DNA of 13,531 bases from Planctomycetota bacterium (GCA_029977045.1 JAPOLP010000060.1:1-13531), one strand, 5' to 3'; shown: positions 1 to 11,058, counted from the first letter of the stretch. Notes: generated by a model from the letters alone, not told the origin. Translations and numbers: made by a program.

Positions 1-3582
<3,582 letters not shown>

Positions 3583-3600
3583 CCATTGCTGACTGAGGTA

Positions 3601-3631
3601 CCGATCAGGGGGCTGGAATCTTGCTGATCGG
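3601..3631. other. 8-bp stem-loop after the pseudopilin-like gene
   Basis: CCGATCAG (3601-3608) is complemented exactly by CTGATCGG (3624-3631) across a 15-base loop, 18 bases after the stop codon at 3582. No T-run follows on the plus strand; the bases after it are A-rich. It is therefore not a standard intrinsic terminator. It may stabilise the 3' end of the upstream message, or be chance. Confidence 0.35.
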
Positions 3632-3652
3632 GGCAGAAAAAACTGTTGAGAG

Positions 3653-3682
3653 GTGACACGGGAATTCGTTTGGGCTCATAAT
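3653..3682 (+). promoter_or_regulatory. Candidate sigma70-type promoter for the DUF1559 gene
   Basis: GTGACA (3653-3658, five of six matches to TTGACA) is separated by 18 bases from CATAAT (3677-3682, five of six matches to TATAAT). Transcription would start near 3689, giving a 5' leader of about 160 bases before the ATG at 3852. This is the best match in the 269-base gap 3583-3851. It rests on sequence alone. Confidence 0.5.
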
Positions 3683-3851
3683 GGCCGCAGATCAACAATC
3701 CGTGCATCTCAATGCTGTCCCGGACCTGTCCGGTGCAGGCGTCACAATCTGACAATTTCCTATTTCTGTTCGTTGCGAGCAGTTCGTCATTTCGACAGCG
3801 GGCAACACATCACAGGGGCTCGAAGCAGCCCGCCAGACAGGAGAGGCTCTC

Positions 3852-4970
3852 ATGAAATCGTTTCGTCGTCCCCGCAGTCGTCGAACCACGCAGCGTTCGG
3901 GCTTTACGCTCATCGAACTGCTGGTCGTGATTTCGATCATCGCCACTCTGGCCGCCCTGATTCTGCCCGCCGTGCAGAACGCCCGCGCCGCAGCTCGCCG
4001 GGCTGAGTGCCAGAACAACATGAAGCAGCTGACAACGGCCATCATGAACTTTGCGTCGAAGAAAAACGGCAAGCTGCCGATGCTCTACGACAACTACCGA
4101 ACGGACGGAGCAATCGCCTACAACCGCAGCTGGGCTGTCCAACTGCTGCCGGAACTCGACAATGCGGCCGTGCAGCGTGAAATTTTCCAGGCTGATAAGG
4201 CCAACACAGCCTGGCCAGTGATTTCGCTGAAAGCACTTCAGTGTCCAGTTGATACGGAAAACTTCGCGGTCGAAGGCGGTCTGAGCTATGTCGCCAACGC
4301 TGGCTACATCAACTGGGATACCGCCTCTGCCGCAACGTCTTCCTGGCCCGGAACCGGCTGGAACCACTGGTCAGGCGCCGTCGACTGGGACACCGTTGGA
4401 AACGGGACGAACACGGTCACGGCAGCCGACTTTACGGTCTCTCACGCGGCTGGCGTCTTCATGCGTCCCAGCGGCCCCGCATCGGTGAACCATCGCGGAG
4501 TAGACGACACCGGTCTCGCTGAAGGTTTCAACGACACTTTCGTTCCGTCACTCGACTACATCACATCTGGTGACGGCCAGAGCAACACAGTCCTGTTCGC
4601 TGAAAACCTGCAGGGCCAGAACTGGCACACCGCGGCAAATCTCGCCGACATCGCATTCGGGGCGCCATTTAACATCGCCAATGTCGACATCCCCGGTTCG
4701 TCGGGCGGAAAGTGGTTGCAGTTTGAAAGCTCCAATGCCTGGGACGCGACACTCGAAGCGGCTACCGCCAAACCTTCACAGAACCTGATCGCAGCGCGTG
4801 GCACACTGCCACGTCCAAGTTCCAACCACCTCGGAACGTGCATTTACGGCATGGCAGATGGCGGAGCCAAGCAGATCGGTGACTTCATCGACTGGCGAGT
4901 CTACGTGAAGCTGCTGTCTCCAAACGGCCAGCAGTTCGGCCAGACGGTTCAGGGCCTTGAAGGCTATTGA
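3852..4970 (+). CDS. DUF1559 domain protein with prepilin-type N-terminus
   Basis: The 372-residue protein starts with a basic leader and a type IV prepilin cleavage/methylation site: Gly17, then FTLIELLVVISIIATLAAL, with the conserved Glu at mature position 5 (Glu22). The hydrophobic helix runs to about residue 42. The C-terminus carries the family signature H-X9-DG (His326, Asp336-Gly337). Together these define the DUF1559 (SBP_bac_10-like) family, which is greatly expanded in planctomycetes. Members are thought to be processed by prepilin peptidase and displayed at the cell envelope, but their exact function is not established. The start is supported by AGGAG at 3839-3843, eight bases before the ATG. 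It has its own promoter candidate and terminator, so it is probably a single-gene unit, although it follows a pseudopilin-like gene that may belong to the same export machinery. Confidence 0.93.
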   Translation: MKSFRRPRSRRTTQRSGFTLIELLVVISIIATLAALILPAVQNARAAARRAECQNNMKQLTTAIMNFASKKNGKLPMLYDNYRTDGAIAYNRSWAVQLLPELDNAAVQREIFQADKANTAWPVISLKALQCPVDTENFAVEGGLSYVANAGYINWDTASAATSSWPGTGWNHWSGAVDWDTVGNGTNTVTAADFTVSHAAGVFMRPSGPASVNHRGVDDTGLAEGFNDTFVPSLDYITSGDGQSNTVLFAENLQGQNWHTAANLADIAFGAPFNIANVDIPGSSGGKWLQFESSNAWDATLEAATAKPSQNLIAARGTLPRPSSNHLGTCIYGMADGGAKQIGDFIDWRVYVKLLSPNGQQFGQTVQGLEGY

Positions 4971-5010
4971 TCCTGATCCCGGTTTTCGGCATCAGAACAC
5001 ACGCGATGAC

Positions 5011-5044
5011 AACGGCAGCCTGAGAAATCAGGCTGCCGTTTTTT
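5011..5044 (+). terminator. Strong intrinsic terminator behind the DUF1559 gene
   Basis: A perfect 13-bp stem (5011-5023 with 5028-5040) closes a GAAA tetraloop and runs into six consecutive T (5039-5044). It lies 40 bases after the stop codon at 4970. The T-run is only on the plus-strand side, so it should act mainly on plus-strand transcripts. Confidence 0.92.
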
Positions 5045-5078
5045 GTGCGCCTTTTCGCGGCGTCGGAACTGCCGCCCC

Positions 5079-5151
5079 GTTTGACCCGAAGCCGAAGGCG
5101 ACGGCGTTTCGAGCGGAGACGTTCGCCATCGCCTACGACTTCGGTTCAAAC
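5079..5151 (-). repeat. Large imperfect palindrome behind the HD-domain gene
   Basis: Arms of 28 bases (5079-5106 and 5124-5151) flank a 17-base loop and match at 24 of 28 positions as DNA. Two of the four mismatches are C opposite A on the plus strand, which become G-U pairs in minus-strand RNA. That RNA would therefore have 26 of 28 pairs. The hairpin begins 16 bases after the stop of the minus-strand HD gene (5168), so it probably forms in that gene's 3' untranslated RNA. No T-run follows, so it is not a classical intrinsic terminator. It may be a 3'-end stabiliser, a terminator without U-tract, or a dispersed REP-like element. Confidence 0.6.
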
Positions 5152-5167
5152 AAAGCTACAGCGTCAA

Positions 5168-6544
5168 TCAGGTGGCGTTATCCGTCGACTGAATCGCCGA
5201 TCGAAGCGACGATTCAAGAACCTTCGGATCGGACAGCGTTGCGGCGAGTGACGGACGGACAAACACGCGAACGCGCTTCACACAGTCGTCGAACTGCCTT
5301 TTGCCGAGCGACTCGACGACCGGAGATACCTCACCAAGAGGCCGATAAACGCCTTCTCGCGGAAAGTAAATCGGAACACGGAATTCGATCTCGCGGTGTG
5401 GTGGCGGAGCGTCAATCAGAACTTCTTCCGGCAAGATCGTGCTTCCCGTTGCCGTCGTGAGTTCCGCGGCAAGTTGCCGTGAACACCGCACCAGAAACTC
5501 AAACGGTCGCCCCGCCAGCAGCGAATACAGCTCCGGGTGCTGAAAATGAGCGTACTCGGCAGCGCGTTTGTAGAGTTCCCGACGCGGACCGAAGACCCCA
5601 TTAACCAGCGGTTCGCAGGCCTTACCGGCGGCCTCGTTACGCAACAATCGGATCATTTCTGAATCCGTCAGCCGAAACAGCGACTGCAGGTCAAACTGTT
5701 GATGCAGCTCGTAAAACGCCCGGGCAAACATTGACGTCGCCGACCGCACGGCGTGATGCCAGTAAACCTCGCTGAACATGACGTAGCGGGCAAAGACCAT
5801 CAACTCGGCGGCGGTGCGGCCTTTCTGTGAAATCGCCAGGCCGTCTCCAGCCTCGTTAACAACCAGCGACTGAATCAGACGGTGCCGGTCGAAGTGCCGA
5901 CCGTATGGCACGCCGCAATGCAGACTGTCGCGTTCCAGATAGTCCATCTTGTCGATGTCGATCGGGCCGGACAGGATCGATCGAATCAGCCGCAGCTCGG
6001 GTGAGTCCGTCTTCTCAACGAGAACATCGAGCACTTCGTCAGCTTCGATGGACCACTCTCGCAACAGGACCTGAGCCAGCTCGCCATCGCCGCGCAGAAA
6101 CTCAGCCGCGTGCGCTTCGTGCGGAGGCAGATTCGGCAGCGAGAGATCCTCGATCGGATGGCAGAACGGCCAGTGCCCGAGATCGTGCAGCAGCGCAGCG
6201 ACGAGCAGAACTTCCGCACGGTGCCGGTCGACCATCGCAGTGAAACGCTCATCGCGACCGAGTTGCCAGAGATACCGGATCGCGTTGTTGAAGACGCCCA
6301 GCGCATGCTCGAACCGAGTGTGATTCGCCCCCGGATAAACATGAGCCGCCAGGCCAAGCTGCGAAATGTGCCGCAGCCGCTGAAACTCGGCCGTGTCGAC
6401 GATCGCCCGCACTCGAGAAGTAAACGGGACGTCCTGCTCGTTGGGGATCCGGACGATGCCACTTGCTTCGGCGTGAGCGGCGAACTCGGGAATTTCGCTG
6501 TAAGGATGCGGCATCTCGTCGCTCGGTCCATCGCCGCGTTGCAC
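5168..6544 (-). CDS. HD-domain phosphohydrolase (dNTPase/SAMHD1-like)
   Basis: The 458-residue protein has the HD metal-binding arrangement of the dGTPase/SAMHD1-like branch: HTRFEHALGV (His80), LLHDLGHWPFCH (His120-Asp121) and IDIDKMDYLERD (Asp198). The flanking FQRLRHISQLG near residue 54 is also typical. Known members hydrolyse dNTPs to deoxynucleosides and triphosphate or act on other phosphoesters; the substrate here cannot be told from sequence. All expected metal ligands are present, so it should be active. The GTG at 6544 follows the stop of the upstream methyltransferase gene by five bases, suggesting co-transcription. No convincing Shine-Dalgarno sequence is visible, and the ATG at 6514 (ten residues in) is a reasonable alternative start. 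A large hairpin follows the stop codon. Confidence 0.88.
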   Translation of the reverse strand: MQRGDGPSDEMPHPYSEIPEFAAHAEASGIVRIPNEQDVPFTSRVRAIVDTAEFQRLRHISQLGLAAHVYPGANHTRFEHALGVFNNAIRYLWQLGRDERFTAMVDRHRAEVLLVAALLHDLGHWPFCHPIEDLSLPNLPPHEAHAAEFLRGDGELAQVLLREWSIEADEVLDVLVEKTDSPELRLIRSILSGPIDIDKMDYLERDSLHCGVPYGRHFDRHRLIQSLVVNEAGDGLAISQKGRTAAELMVFARYVMFSEVYWHHAVRSATSMFARAFYELHQQFDLQSLFRLTDSEMIRLLRNEAAGKACEPLVNGVFGPRRELYKRAAEYAHFQHPELYSLLAGRPFEFLVRCSRQLAAELTTATGSTILPEEVLIDAPPPHREIEFRVPIYFPREGVYRPLGEVSPVVESLGKRQFDDCVKRVRVFVRPSLAATLSDPKVLESSLRSAIQSTDNAT

Positions 6545-6549
6545 GCGGC

Positions 6550-7617
6550 CTACTTGCGGTCAGTGGCGGCCAGACAGATTTCCTGGCGATTGTAGGCCAG
6601 TTGCCGCGAACGCACGAAGCGATAGCCCCACGAACGGACTCGCTTGTGAAACTCGGGAATCCGTTCGGCAAGCTTCCAGTCGGTCAGCTTGAGCGTCAGC
6701 AGCAGGCCCTCAATCTTCGATCCCTTGCTGGTCACAATTCGCTCGACCGTATCCAGCGTGTACCTCGGCGCGACGCTTGCATCCGACATCAGCCAGCGAA
6801 AGTCGGCAAACTGCTTCTGCTTGAGGTCCTTCGCACGGGCTTTCAGGTGTGTGAAGTACGGGTTCGCAAGCAGCGTTTCATCCATCTCCGCCGGGTCAAC
6901 GCCCGTTACCGCGAGCCCGCGTTCCAGCAGGGCCTGACACGAACCGCCGGGCGCGCTGCCAATCTCGACAGCAGCGTCACCATTCTCGATCGGCAGGGCA
7001 GACCACAACAGTGCCTCTGCCATCTTGAGATACGTGCGGGAAACGACTGGCTGTTCGATCTCAAAATCCGGAACGCCGCCTGGCCAGCTTGATGGCGCAT
7101 CGCTCGCTCGGTGCCAGCCCACCCACCATTCACCGGGCTCGACCAGCACACAGTCGAGAATGCGATCGTCAGACGCTGCAGTCTCGTTCAGATTGAGTGT
7201 CTGCCAGAGTTCGCCGCCAGTGTCGAGAATCAGGTGGCCGGCCTCGTCAGCCAGCGGCGTGATTCCCGGTTCGTATCCGCCGTCACCAGGTACGCAACGA
7301 TCCCGCTCCCAGACATGCAGGTGCCCGAACTTCCGAAAACCATCATCCGGAAACCGCTCCTCAACAACACTGCGAAGATCGGCGGAAAGCTGCTCACCAA
7401 CTTCGCCCGTTACCTTGCCGATCGAGAAACCCCAGCTGCGGGCAAACGTCGACTTCAACTCAAACTGCCGATCGCGTCGCAGTTCGTCAGGCACTTTGAA
7501 CGTGACGAAACCGGGCCTCGAAAACGCGAAGCGAAATTGCTTGTGACGACGGGCGATCTCACCCTTCAGGGCAGCCTCGGCACCGGTCTGGCAGACGACA
7601 AAGATGAATGTGGACAT
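6550..7617 (-). CDS. rlmM: RlmM-like SAM-dependent 23S rRNA methyltransferase
   Basis: This 355-residue protein resembles E. coli RlmM (366 residues), which 2'-O-methylates C2498 of 23S rRNA. The N-terminus (about residues 1-110) fits the RlmM substrate-binding region. The C-terminal Rossmann domain has the SAM motif EIGSAPGGSCQALLERG (218-234). The catalytic K-D-K-E tetrad of FtsJ-type 2'-O-methyltransferases is complete: Lys198 in SRTYLKMAEAL, Asp279 in LMSDAS, Lys310 in LLTLKL and Glu346 in NRQEICLA. The ATG at 7617 lies 13 bases after the upstream lipoprotein stop, and the HD gene begins five bases downstream, so it is the middle gene of a likely operon. No clear Shine-Dalgarno precedes it. 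The exact modified nucleotide is inferred from the family and is not proven for planctomycetes. Confidence 0.82.
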   Translation of the reverse strand: MSTFIFVVCQTGAEAALKGEIARRHKQFRFAFSRPGFVTFKVPDELRRDRQFELKSTFARSWGFSIGKVTGEVGEQLSADLRSVVEERFPDDGFRKFGHLHVWERDRCVPGDGGYEPGITPLADEAGHLILDTGGELWQTLNLNETAASDDRILDCVLVEPGEWWVGWHRASDAPSSWPGGVPDFEIEQPVVSRTYLKMAEALLWSALPIENGDAAVEIGSAPGGSCQALLERGLAVTGVDPAEMDETLLANPYFTHLKARAKDLKQKQFADFRWLMSDASVAPRYTLDTVERIVTSKGSKIEGLLLTLKLTDWKLAERIPEFHKRVRSWGYRFVRSRQLAYNRQEICLAATDRK

Positions 7618-7630
7618 TCAGGTCAGAGCT

Positions 7631-8470
7631 TCAATTCGATGGAAGATAGTTATCAAGAAAACTGGGCTGCCCCTGGCCCGCCGATTCCAAACCGGTCGAA
7701 AGATCGTCGGACTGCTCAAAGCCTGTTGATTCGACTTCCGGCAAACGCTGAGGCACTGCCGGCTCTGCGTCAGATTCTTCTTCGCCGGCTTCACTGTGAC
7801 TAACCCGGCCCAGCGCCAGACCGAAGTACCAGAAGTCAACATCGCGGCCTTCGCTATTGACGTAGTAACGAGCGCTACCGGTCAGCCGCCAGGTACCGTT
7901 CGCCCAGAGGTGCGTTCCGACCTCTGGATAGACCGCTAGAAATCCATTGACGCTGTCCTTCTTTTCTCCGGGCTCATCGACAAACAGATCGTCGTCGTTA
8001 TCGATGCCATCATTGTCCGCAGGCTCGTCGAACCAGTTCACACCGGCGTAAGCCCCAACTCCCACGAACGGGGAGACGCGGGCAGGAAGAACCAGCCGCG
8101 TGCGGAGTTCGGGGCCAACAAAAGCACTCGACGCTCCCGTGCCGGCAATCCCCGTCAAACCACCGCCAACCTCAAGCCACTCTTCAGAATAGAAGAAGGC
8201 ACCAAGCTCGCCGGAAACTGACGCAGGATCGCCCGAGCCACCAACGCCAAATGTGGCCCCCGACTTGCCATCCAGATGCCGGGCATCCACTAACTGTTTC
8301 GCGATCCGCAGCGGCTGGTCTTTCTTATAGGGCTTCGAGTACTTCGCGGCGTAGTCCGGATCGTCCATCGCCCATTTCGAGCTGAGCGGCCAGTGCCACG
8401 TCGTGCAGCCAGTCAGCGCACACGCGACCGCAGCAAGAGCGAAGAACTGGATGCACGAGGCCGCTCGCAT
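7631..8470 (-). CDS. Putative envelope lipoprotein with beta-barrel-like features
   Basis: The 279-residue product has a hydrophobic signal sequence ending in a lipobox LTGC (Cys22), so it should be lipid-anchored. The mature part alternates Gly/aromatic-rich strands (for example FGVGGSGDPASVSGELGAFF and SPFVGVGAYAGVNWF) and ends in a WYFGLALGRV strand, suggesting an outer-membrane barrel-like fold. Between two predicted strands lies an acidic loop, DNDGIDNDDDLFVDE (152-166), reminiscent of thrombospondin type 3 or EF-hand-like calcium loops. The C-terminal 55 or so residues are acidic and low-complexity. I do not recognise a named family. It is the first of three closely spaced minus-strand genes. 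No clear promoter or Shine-Dalgarno was seen upstream; the ATG at 8470 is chosen because the signal peptide begins there. Confidence 0.75.
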   Translation of the reverse strand: MRAASCIQFFALAAVACALTGCTTWHWPLSSKWAMDDPDYAAKYSKPYKKDQPLRIAKQLVDARHLDGKSGATFGVGGSGDPASVSGELGAFFYSEEWLEVGGGLTGIAGTGASSAFVGPELRTRLVLPARVSPFVGVGAYAGVNWFDEPADNDGIDNDDDLFVDEPGEKKDSVNGFLAVYPEVGTHLWANGTWRLTGSARYYVNSEGRDVDFWYFGLALGRVSHSEAGEEESDAEPAVPQRLPEVESTGFEQSDDLSTGLESAGQGQPSFLDNYLPSN

Positions 8471-8538
8471 GTCAAAGCCGCCGGACAGATCACCAGAAAA
8501 TCAGAAACCCACGGACTCTGGCAGAATGCCACAACCGA

Positions 8539-8554
8539 GGAAACATCTGTTTCC
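8539..8554. other. Short perfect inverted repeat between DUF1080 and lipoprotein genes
   Basis: GGAAACATCTGTTTCC pairs as a 6-bp stem with a 4-base loop, inside the 121-base gap between the DUF1080 stop (8592) and the lipoprotein start (8470). It could be a weak terminator or operator. No T-run follows on either strand, and 6-bp arms can arise by chance. Confidence 0.25.
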
Positions 8555-8591
8555 ACCAGCGTCCCATCCGGACGAGCTGAGTGACGAGCAA

Positions 8592-9257
8592 CTAATTGAG
8601 TTCGCGGAGCTTGAGATTCCGCCAGGCAACTTCGTAAGGACCGGTGCCCTTTTTGATGCCGTGGACCTGCAGGCCAATGAAACCTTTGGAGTGCGTCTTG
8701 TAGATTTCCTCGTCGGTCAGATCTTCGATCGCCTCACCGTTGATCCAGGTCTGAATGCGAGCTCCCTTCGCAACAATCCGGAAGCTGTTCCACTCACCGT
8801 CCTTGAAGTTCTTGTGCGGCTTCAGCCTCTCTGCCGGAGTCAGCCAGCCGCGACCGGTGGCTTCGCCGTAGACGTATCCGGCCTCAGCTCCGTTAGCGCC
8901 GCTGGCTTCGATTTCGACCTGCGGGCCGTTAACGCGGCCAAACTTCTCATCGCCCTTTGGCGCAGCTGTCTGAGAGCGGATCTGGACACCTGAGTTCAGC
9001 GAGTTGTCATCCTTAACCTCGAACGTCAGCTCGAAATCGCCGTACAGTTTCTCAGTACACAGAAACGAATTCGGACTGCCTTCGTTCGTCTTGCCGACGA
9101 TCGTGTCGCCTTCGATGCGGTACGTCGCCGTACCGTTCTTCTGAATCCAGCCGTCAAGCGACTTACCGTCAAACAGGCTGACCCAGCCATCCGCAGCCGA
9201 CGTACTGGAAACAGCCACAGCAACAACGGCGACACACAAAATCGCAGAACGTTTCAT
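8592..9257 (-). CDS. Secreted DUF1080 (3-keto-disaccharide hydrolase-type) protein
   Basis: The 221-residue protein has a signal peptide (MKRSAILCVAVVAVAVSSTS, cleavage likely near Ala21-Ala22) followed by one complete DUF1080 beta-sandwich domain. Diagnostic segments are WVSLFDGKSLDGW (25-37), NSGVQIRS (88-95), GEWNSFRIVAKG (154-165), WINGE (171-175) and GFIGLQVHG (192-200), ending in AWRNLKLREL. The family has a concanavalin-like fold and includes enzymes that cleave 3-keto-glycosides; it is highly expanded in planctomycetes, where it is tied to carbohydrate breakdown. The substrate here is unknown. An in-frame ATG exists at 9314, but the ATG at 9257 is preferred because the signal peptide starts there and AGAGGA (9265-9270) sits seven bases upstream. 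It is probably exported to the periplasm. Confidence 0.92.
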   Translation of the reverse strand: MKRSAILCVAVVAVAVSSTSAADGWVSLFDGKSLDGWIQKNGTATYRIEGDTIVGKTNEGSPNSFLCTEKLYGDFELTFEVKDDNSLNSGVQIRSQTAAPKGDEKFGRVNGPQVEIEASGANGAEAGYVYGEATGRGWLTPAERLKPHKNFKDGEWNSFRIVAKGARIQTWINGEAIEDLTDEEIYKTHSKGFIGLQVHGIKKGTGPYEVAWRNLKLRELN

Positions 9258-9460
9258 TGTTGAGTCCTCTCGGAACATTTGAATTCGCCGTTCATCCGGC
9301 GCGAAACTGACCAATCAGCTGAGACGGTAACGGTGGCAGTGTCGTTCGTCGAGCAGGCTCGATTGGCAACCGTCAAAACCGGCAGAGTCGTCCCGATTAC
9401 TCTATCCCGAACGATTGGGGAAACCGTCGAAATACGGTCAAATCCTGCATGAAGCAGAAG

Positions 9461-9490
9461 TTGACACTGGCGGAATGGCGGGGCTAGAGT
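9461..9490 (+). promoter_or_regulatory. Candidate sigma70-type promoter for the amidase unit
   Basis: A perfect TTGACA (9461-9466) is followed after 18 bases by TAGAGT (9485-9490, four of six matches to TATAAT). The predicted leader is about 60 bases before the ATG at 9557. It lies in the 299-base divergent gap between DUF1080 and the amidase gene. No equally good match was found for the DUF1080 gene on the other strand. Confidence 0.5.
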
Positions 9491-9556
9491 CCGCGCGACG
9501 TTGCCGCAAACAGCGTCAAATTCGTGACTTGCGTGTCGTCATGGAGGACGGTGCCG

Positions 9557-10276
9557 ATGAAATCTGCTCGGGGATATTCACTTCTGCTGCTGGGTTTGCT
9601 GGCGGTTCTGCCGGGATGCTGGCAGTCGCCGAGCGCCCGGTACGCGAACTATCCCCCGGCGACGCTGACGCCGCCCGCGTCACGACCGCCACTGCAGATT
9701 CAGCCGCCGGTTGTCGTTCAGAATCCGTGGAAGCCCACTGGCCCTGCACGCGAATGGCGGCACATCGTGATTCACCACTCGGCATCCGAAGGCGGGTCGG
9801 TCGAAGCGATCGACAAGCAGCACAAGGGCCGAGGGTGGGACGGCGTCGGATACCACTTCGTGATCGGCAACGGTGACGGAATGGGTGACGGTGAGATCGA
9901 GTCAACCTTTCGCTGGCGTGGTCAGACGCACGGAGCACACGCCGGCAACAACGAATACAACCAGCACGGAATCGGCATCTGCCTGATCGGCAACTTCGAG
10001 GAAGAGCAGCCATCTGCTGCTCAGCTTGCTGCAGTCAAGCGGCTGGTCTCGGTGTTGAAACACGAATACGCGATCCCTTCGGGCGAAGTGATCGCTCACC
10101 GCGATGTGAAGGCAACGGCCTGCCCAGGCCGGAACCTGCCCATCGCGGAAATCAGTCAGAGTGTCGAGTTGCCGCTGGTGTCTCTGCCGGTCACTCGTCA
10201 GTATCCGGTTGTCAGCGCATGGCAACCGGGTGGGCCATGGCCAGGGATGGCAGTCGGAAGGAGTCCCATCAGATGA
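9557..10276 (+). CDS. Lipoprotein N-acetylmuramoyl-L-alanine amidase (PGRP/T7 lysozyme fold)
   Basis: The 239-residue protein begins with a lipoprotein signal ending in LPGC (Cys21), then a Pro-rich linker (about 33-60), then an Amidase_2/PGRP domain. Zinc ligands by alignment to T7 lysozyme are His73 (in VIHHSAS), His181 (in IAHRD) and Cys189 (in TACPG). The catalytic Tyr is Tyr99 in GVGYHFVIGNG. Thr187 sits where T7 lysozyme has Lys128, as in catalytic PGRPs. HGIGICLIGNF (137-147) is the conserved core strand. The enzyme should cleave the bond between MurNAc and L-alanine in peptidoglycan, anchored at the periplasmic face. The start is chosen for the lipoprotein signal and GGAGG at 9543-9547. 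Its TGA overlaps the next start as ATGA, so the two are probably translated together. Confidence 0.9.
   Translation: MKSARGYSLLLLGLLAVLPGCWQSPSARYANYPPATLTPPASRPPLQIQPPVVVQNPWKPTGPAREWRHIVIHHSASEGGSVEAIDKQHKGRGWDGVGYHFVIGNGDGMGDGEIESTFRWRGQTHGAHAGNNEYNQHGIGICLIGNFEEEQPSAAQLAAVKRLVSVLKHEYAIPSGEVIAHRDVKATACPGRNLPIAEISQSVELPLVSLPVTRQYPVVSAWQPGGPWPGMAVGRSPIR
10258..10263 (+). promoter_or_regulatory. Ribosome binding site for the hydrolase-like gene, inside the amidase gene
   Basis: AAGGAG lies nine bases before the ATG at 10273, within the last codons of the amidase gene. It fixes this ATG as the start over upstream in-frame Met codons and supports translational coupling through the ATGA overlap. 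Confidence 0.75.
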
Positions 10277-11058
10277 AACAATCTCACTGGGGATCATCGA
10301 GACTCAACGTCCCGCTGAGGGAGTCTCGCCCCCTGCTGGATCCGCACCCTTGGTCCGCAGTGGACGAACTTGCGAGAGACTGCCCACGGACTCGCAGCTG
10401 GCAAGTCGGCTTCGGAGCCGTCGGAACGATCCCCGCCAACTACGAACCGCGATATTCCTACCCGCTGATCGTGTGGCTGACTGATTCGCAGTGCCCGATT
10501 GAGTCGGCTCTGGGATATGTCTCTGACCTGAGCCCGCAGAACTACGTGGGCCTGGCAATCGATGACTGCATCATCCAGAGCATCCTGCCATCGACCGCTC
10601 CGCCGACAGATTCGATGGTCGAGTTTCTGCGCCGCGTCGCCGACACGGAGAACCGGATCGTAAAACTGATCCGCGACTTTGGGCGCGACATCAACTTCCA
10701 CATGGATCGGCTCTTCATCGCCGGAGTCGGTGACGCCGCAACGACGGCTCTGCTGATCGCAATGCACCAGCCAGACTGGTTCGCTGGATGCGTCGCGATC
10801 GACGGCCAGTTCCCCCCCGCCGGCCAGCTTCTATCGCGAAACGTTGAACTGGCGGGACGTCGGTTCCTGCTTTCGTCGCGGGGCGGTCGGTCGGCATTCC
10901 GCTCAGCAAGTGCCACTCGGCACGTGGCCCGGCAACTGATCGCTTCCGGGGCGAGCGTGCGGACACAGATCGAAACTCAGGACGAACTGGTGTCGCCCGC
11001 AACTCTACGTTCGATCGATGACTGGATCCTGTCGGGCATCCTGTCAAAGGGTGCGTGA
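10273..11058 (+). CDS. Alpha/beta-hydrolase-fold protein, apparently catalytically dead
   Basis: The 261-residue protein has the layout of a carboxylesterase/phospholipase-type alpha/beta hydrolase: YPLIVWLTD (strand 3, 63-71), NYVGLAIDD (90-98), DRLFIAGVGDAATTALLIA (strand 5 and nucleophile helix, 145-163), FAGCVAIDGQFP (170-181) and a final DDWIL helix. The key residues are missing. The nucleophile elbow GxSxG reads GVGDA (151-155), the strand-7 Asp turn reads SSRGGRS, and the expected Gly-His before the last helix reads DELVSP. The oxyanion HGGG region reads TDSQC. It has no signal peptide, so it is probably cytosolic. It is translationally coupled to the amidase gene (ATGA, AAGGAG nine bases upstream). 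A binding, scaffolding or regulatory role is inferred; an unrecognised catalytic mechanism is not excluded. Confidence 0.8.
   Translation: MKQSHWGSSRLNVPLRESRPLLDPHPWSAVDELARDCPRTRSWQVGFGAVGTIPANYEPRYSYPLIVWLTDSQCPIESALGYVSDLSPQNYVGLAIDDCIIQSILPSTAPPTDSMVEFLRRVADTENRIVKLIRDFGRDINFHMDRLFIAGVGDAATTALLIAMHQPDWFAGCVAIDGQFPPAGQLLSRNVELAGRRFLLSSRGGRSAFRSASATRHVARQLIASGASVRTQIETQDELVSPATLRSIDDWILSGILSKGA

Noticed and set aside
3720..3733. Palindrome CCGGACCTGTCCGG as an operator
   Set aside because: Six-bp arms are expected by chance at this length scale, and nothing ties it to a known regulator.
3653..4006. Plus-strand open frame of 117 residues upstream of and overlapping the DUF1559 start
   Set aside because: It overlaps the prepilin N-terminus in another frame and lacks a ribosome binding site.
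4957..5460. Plus-strand open frame of 167 residues overlapping the DUF1559 stop
   Set aside because: It spans the terminator and the palindrome and then runs antisense to the HD gene; composition is Arg/Ser-rich with no domain.
8403..8993. Plus-strand open frame of 196 residues
   Set aside because: It runs antisense across the ends of the lipoprotein and DUF1080 genes, both with clear domain or signal-sequence support.
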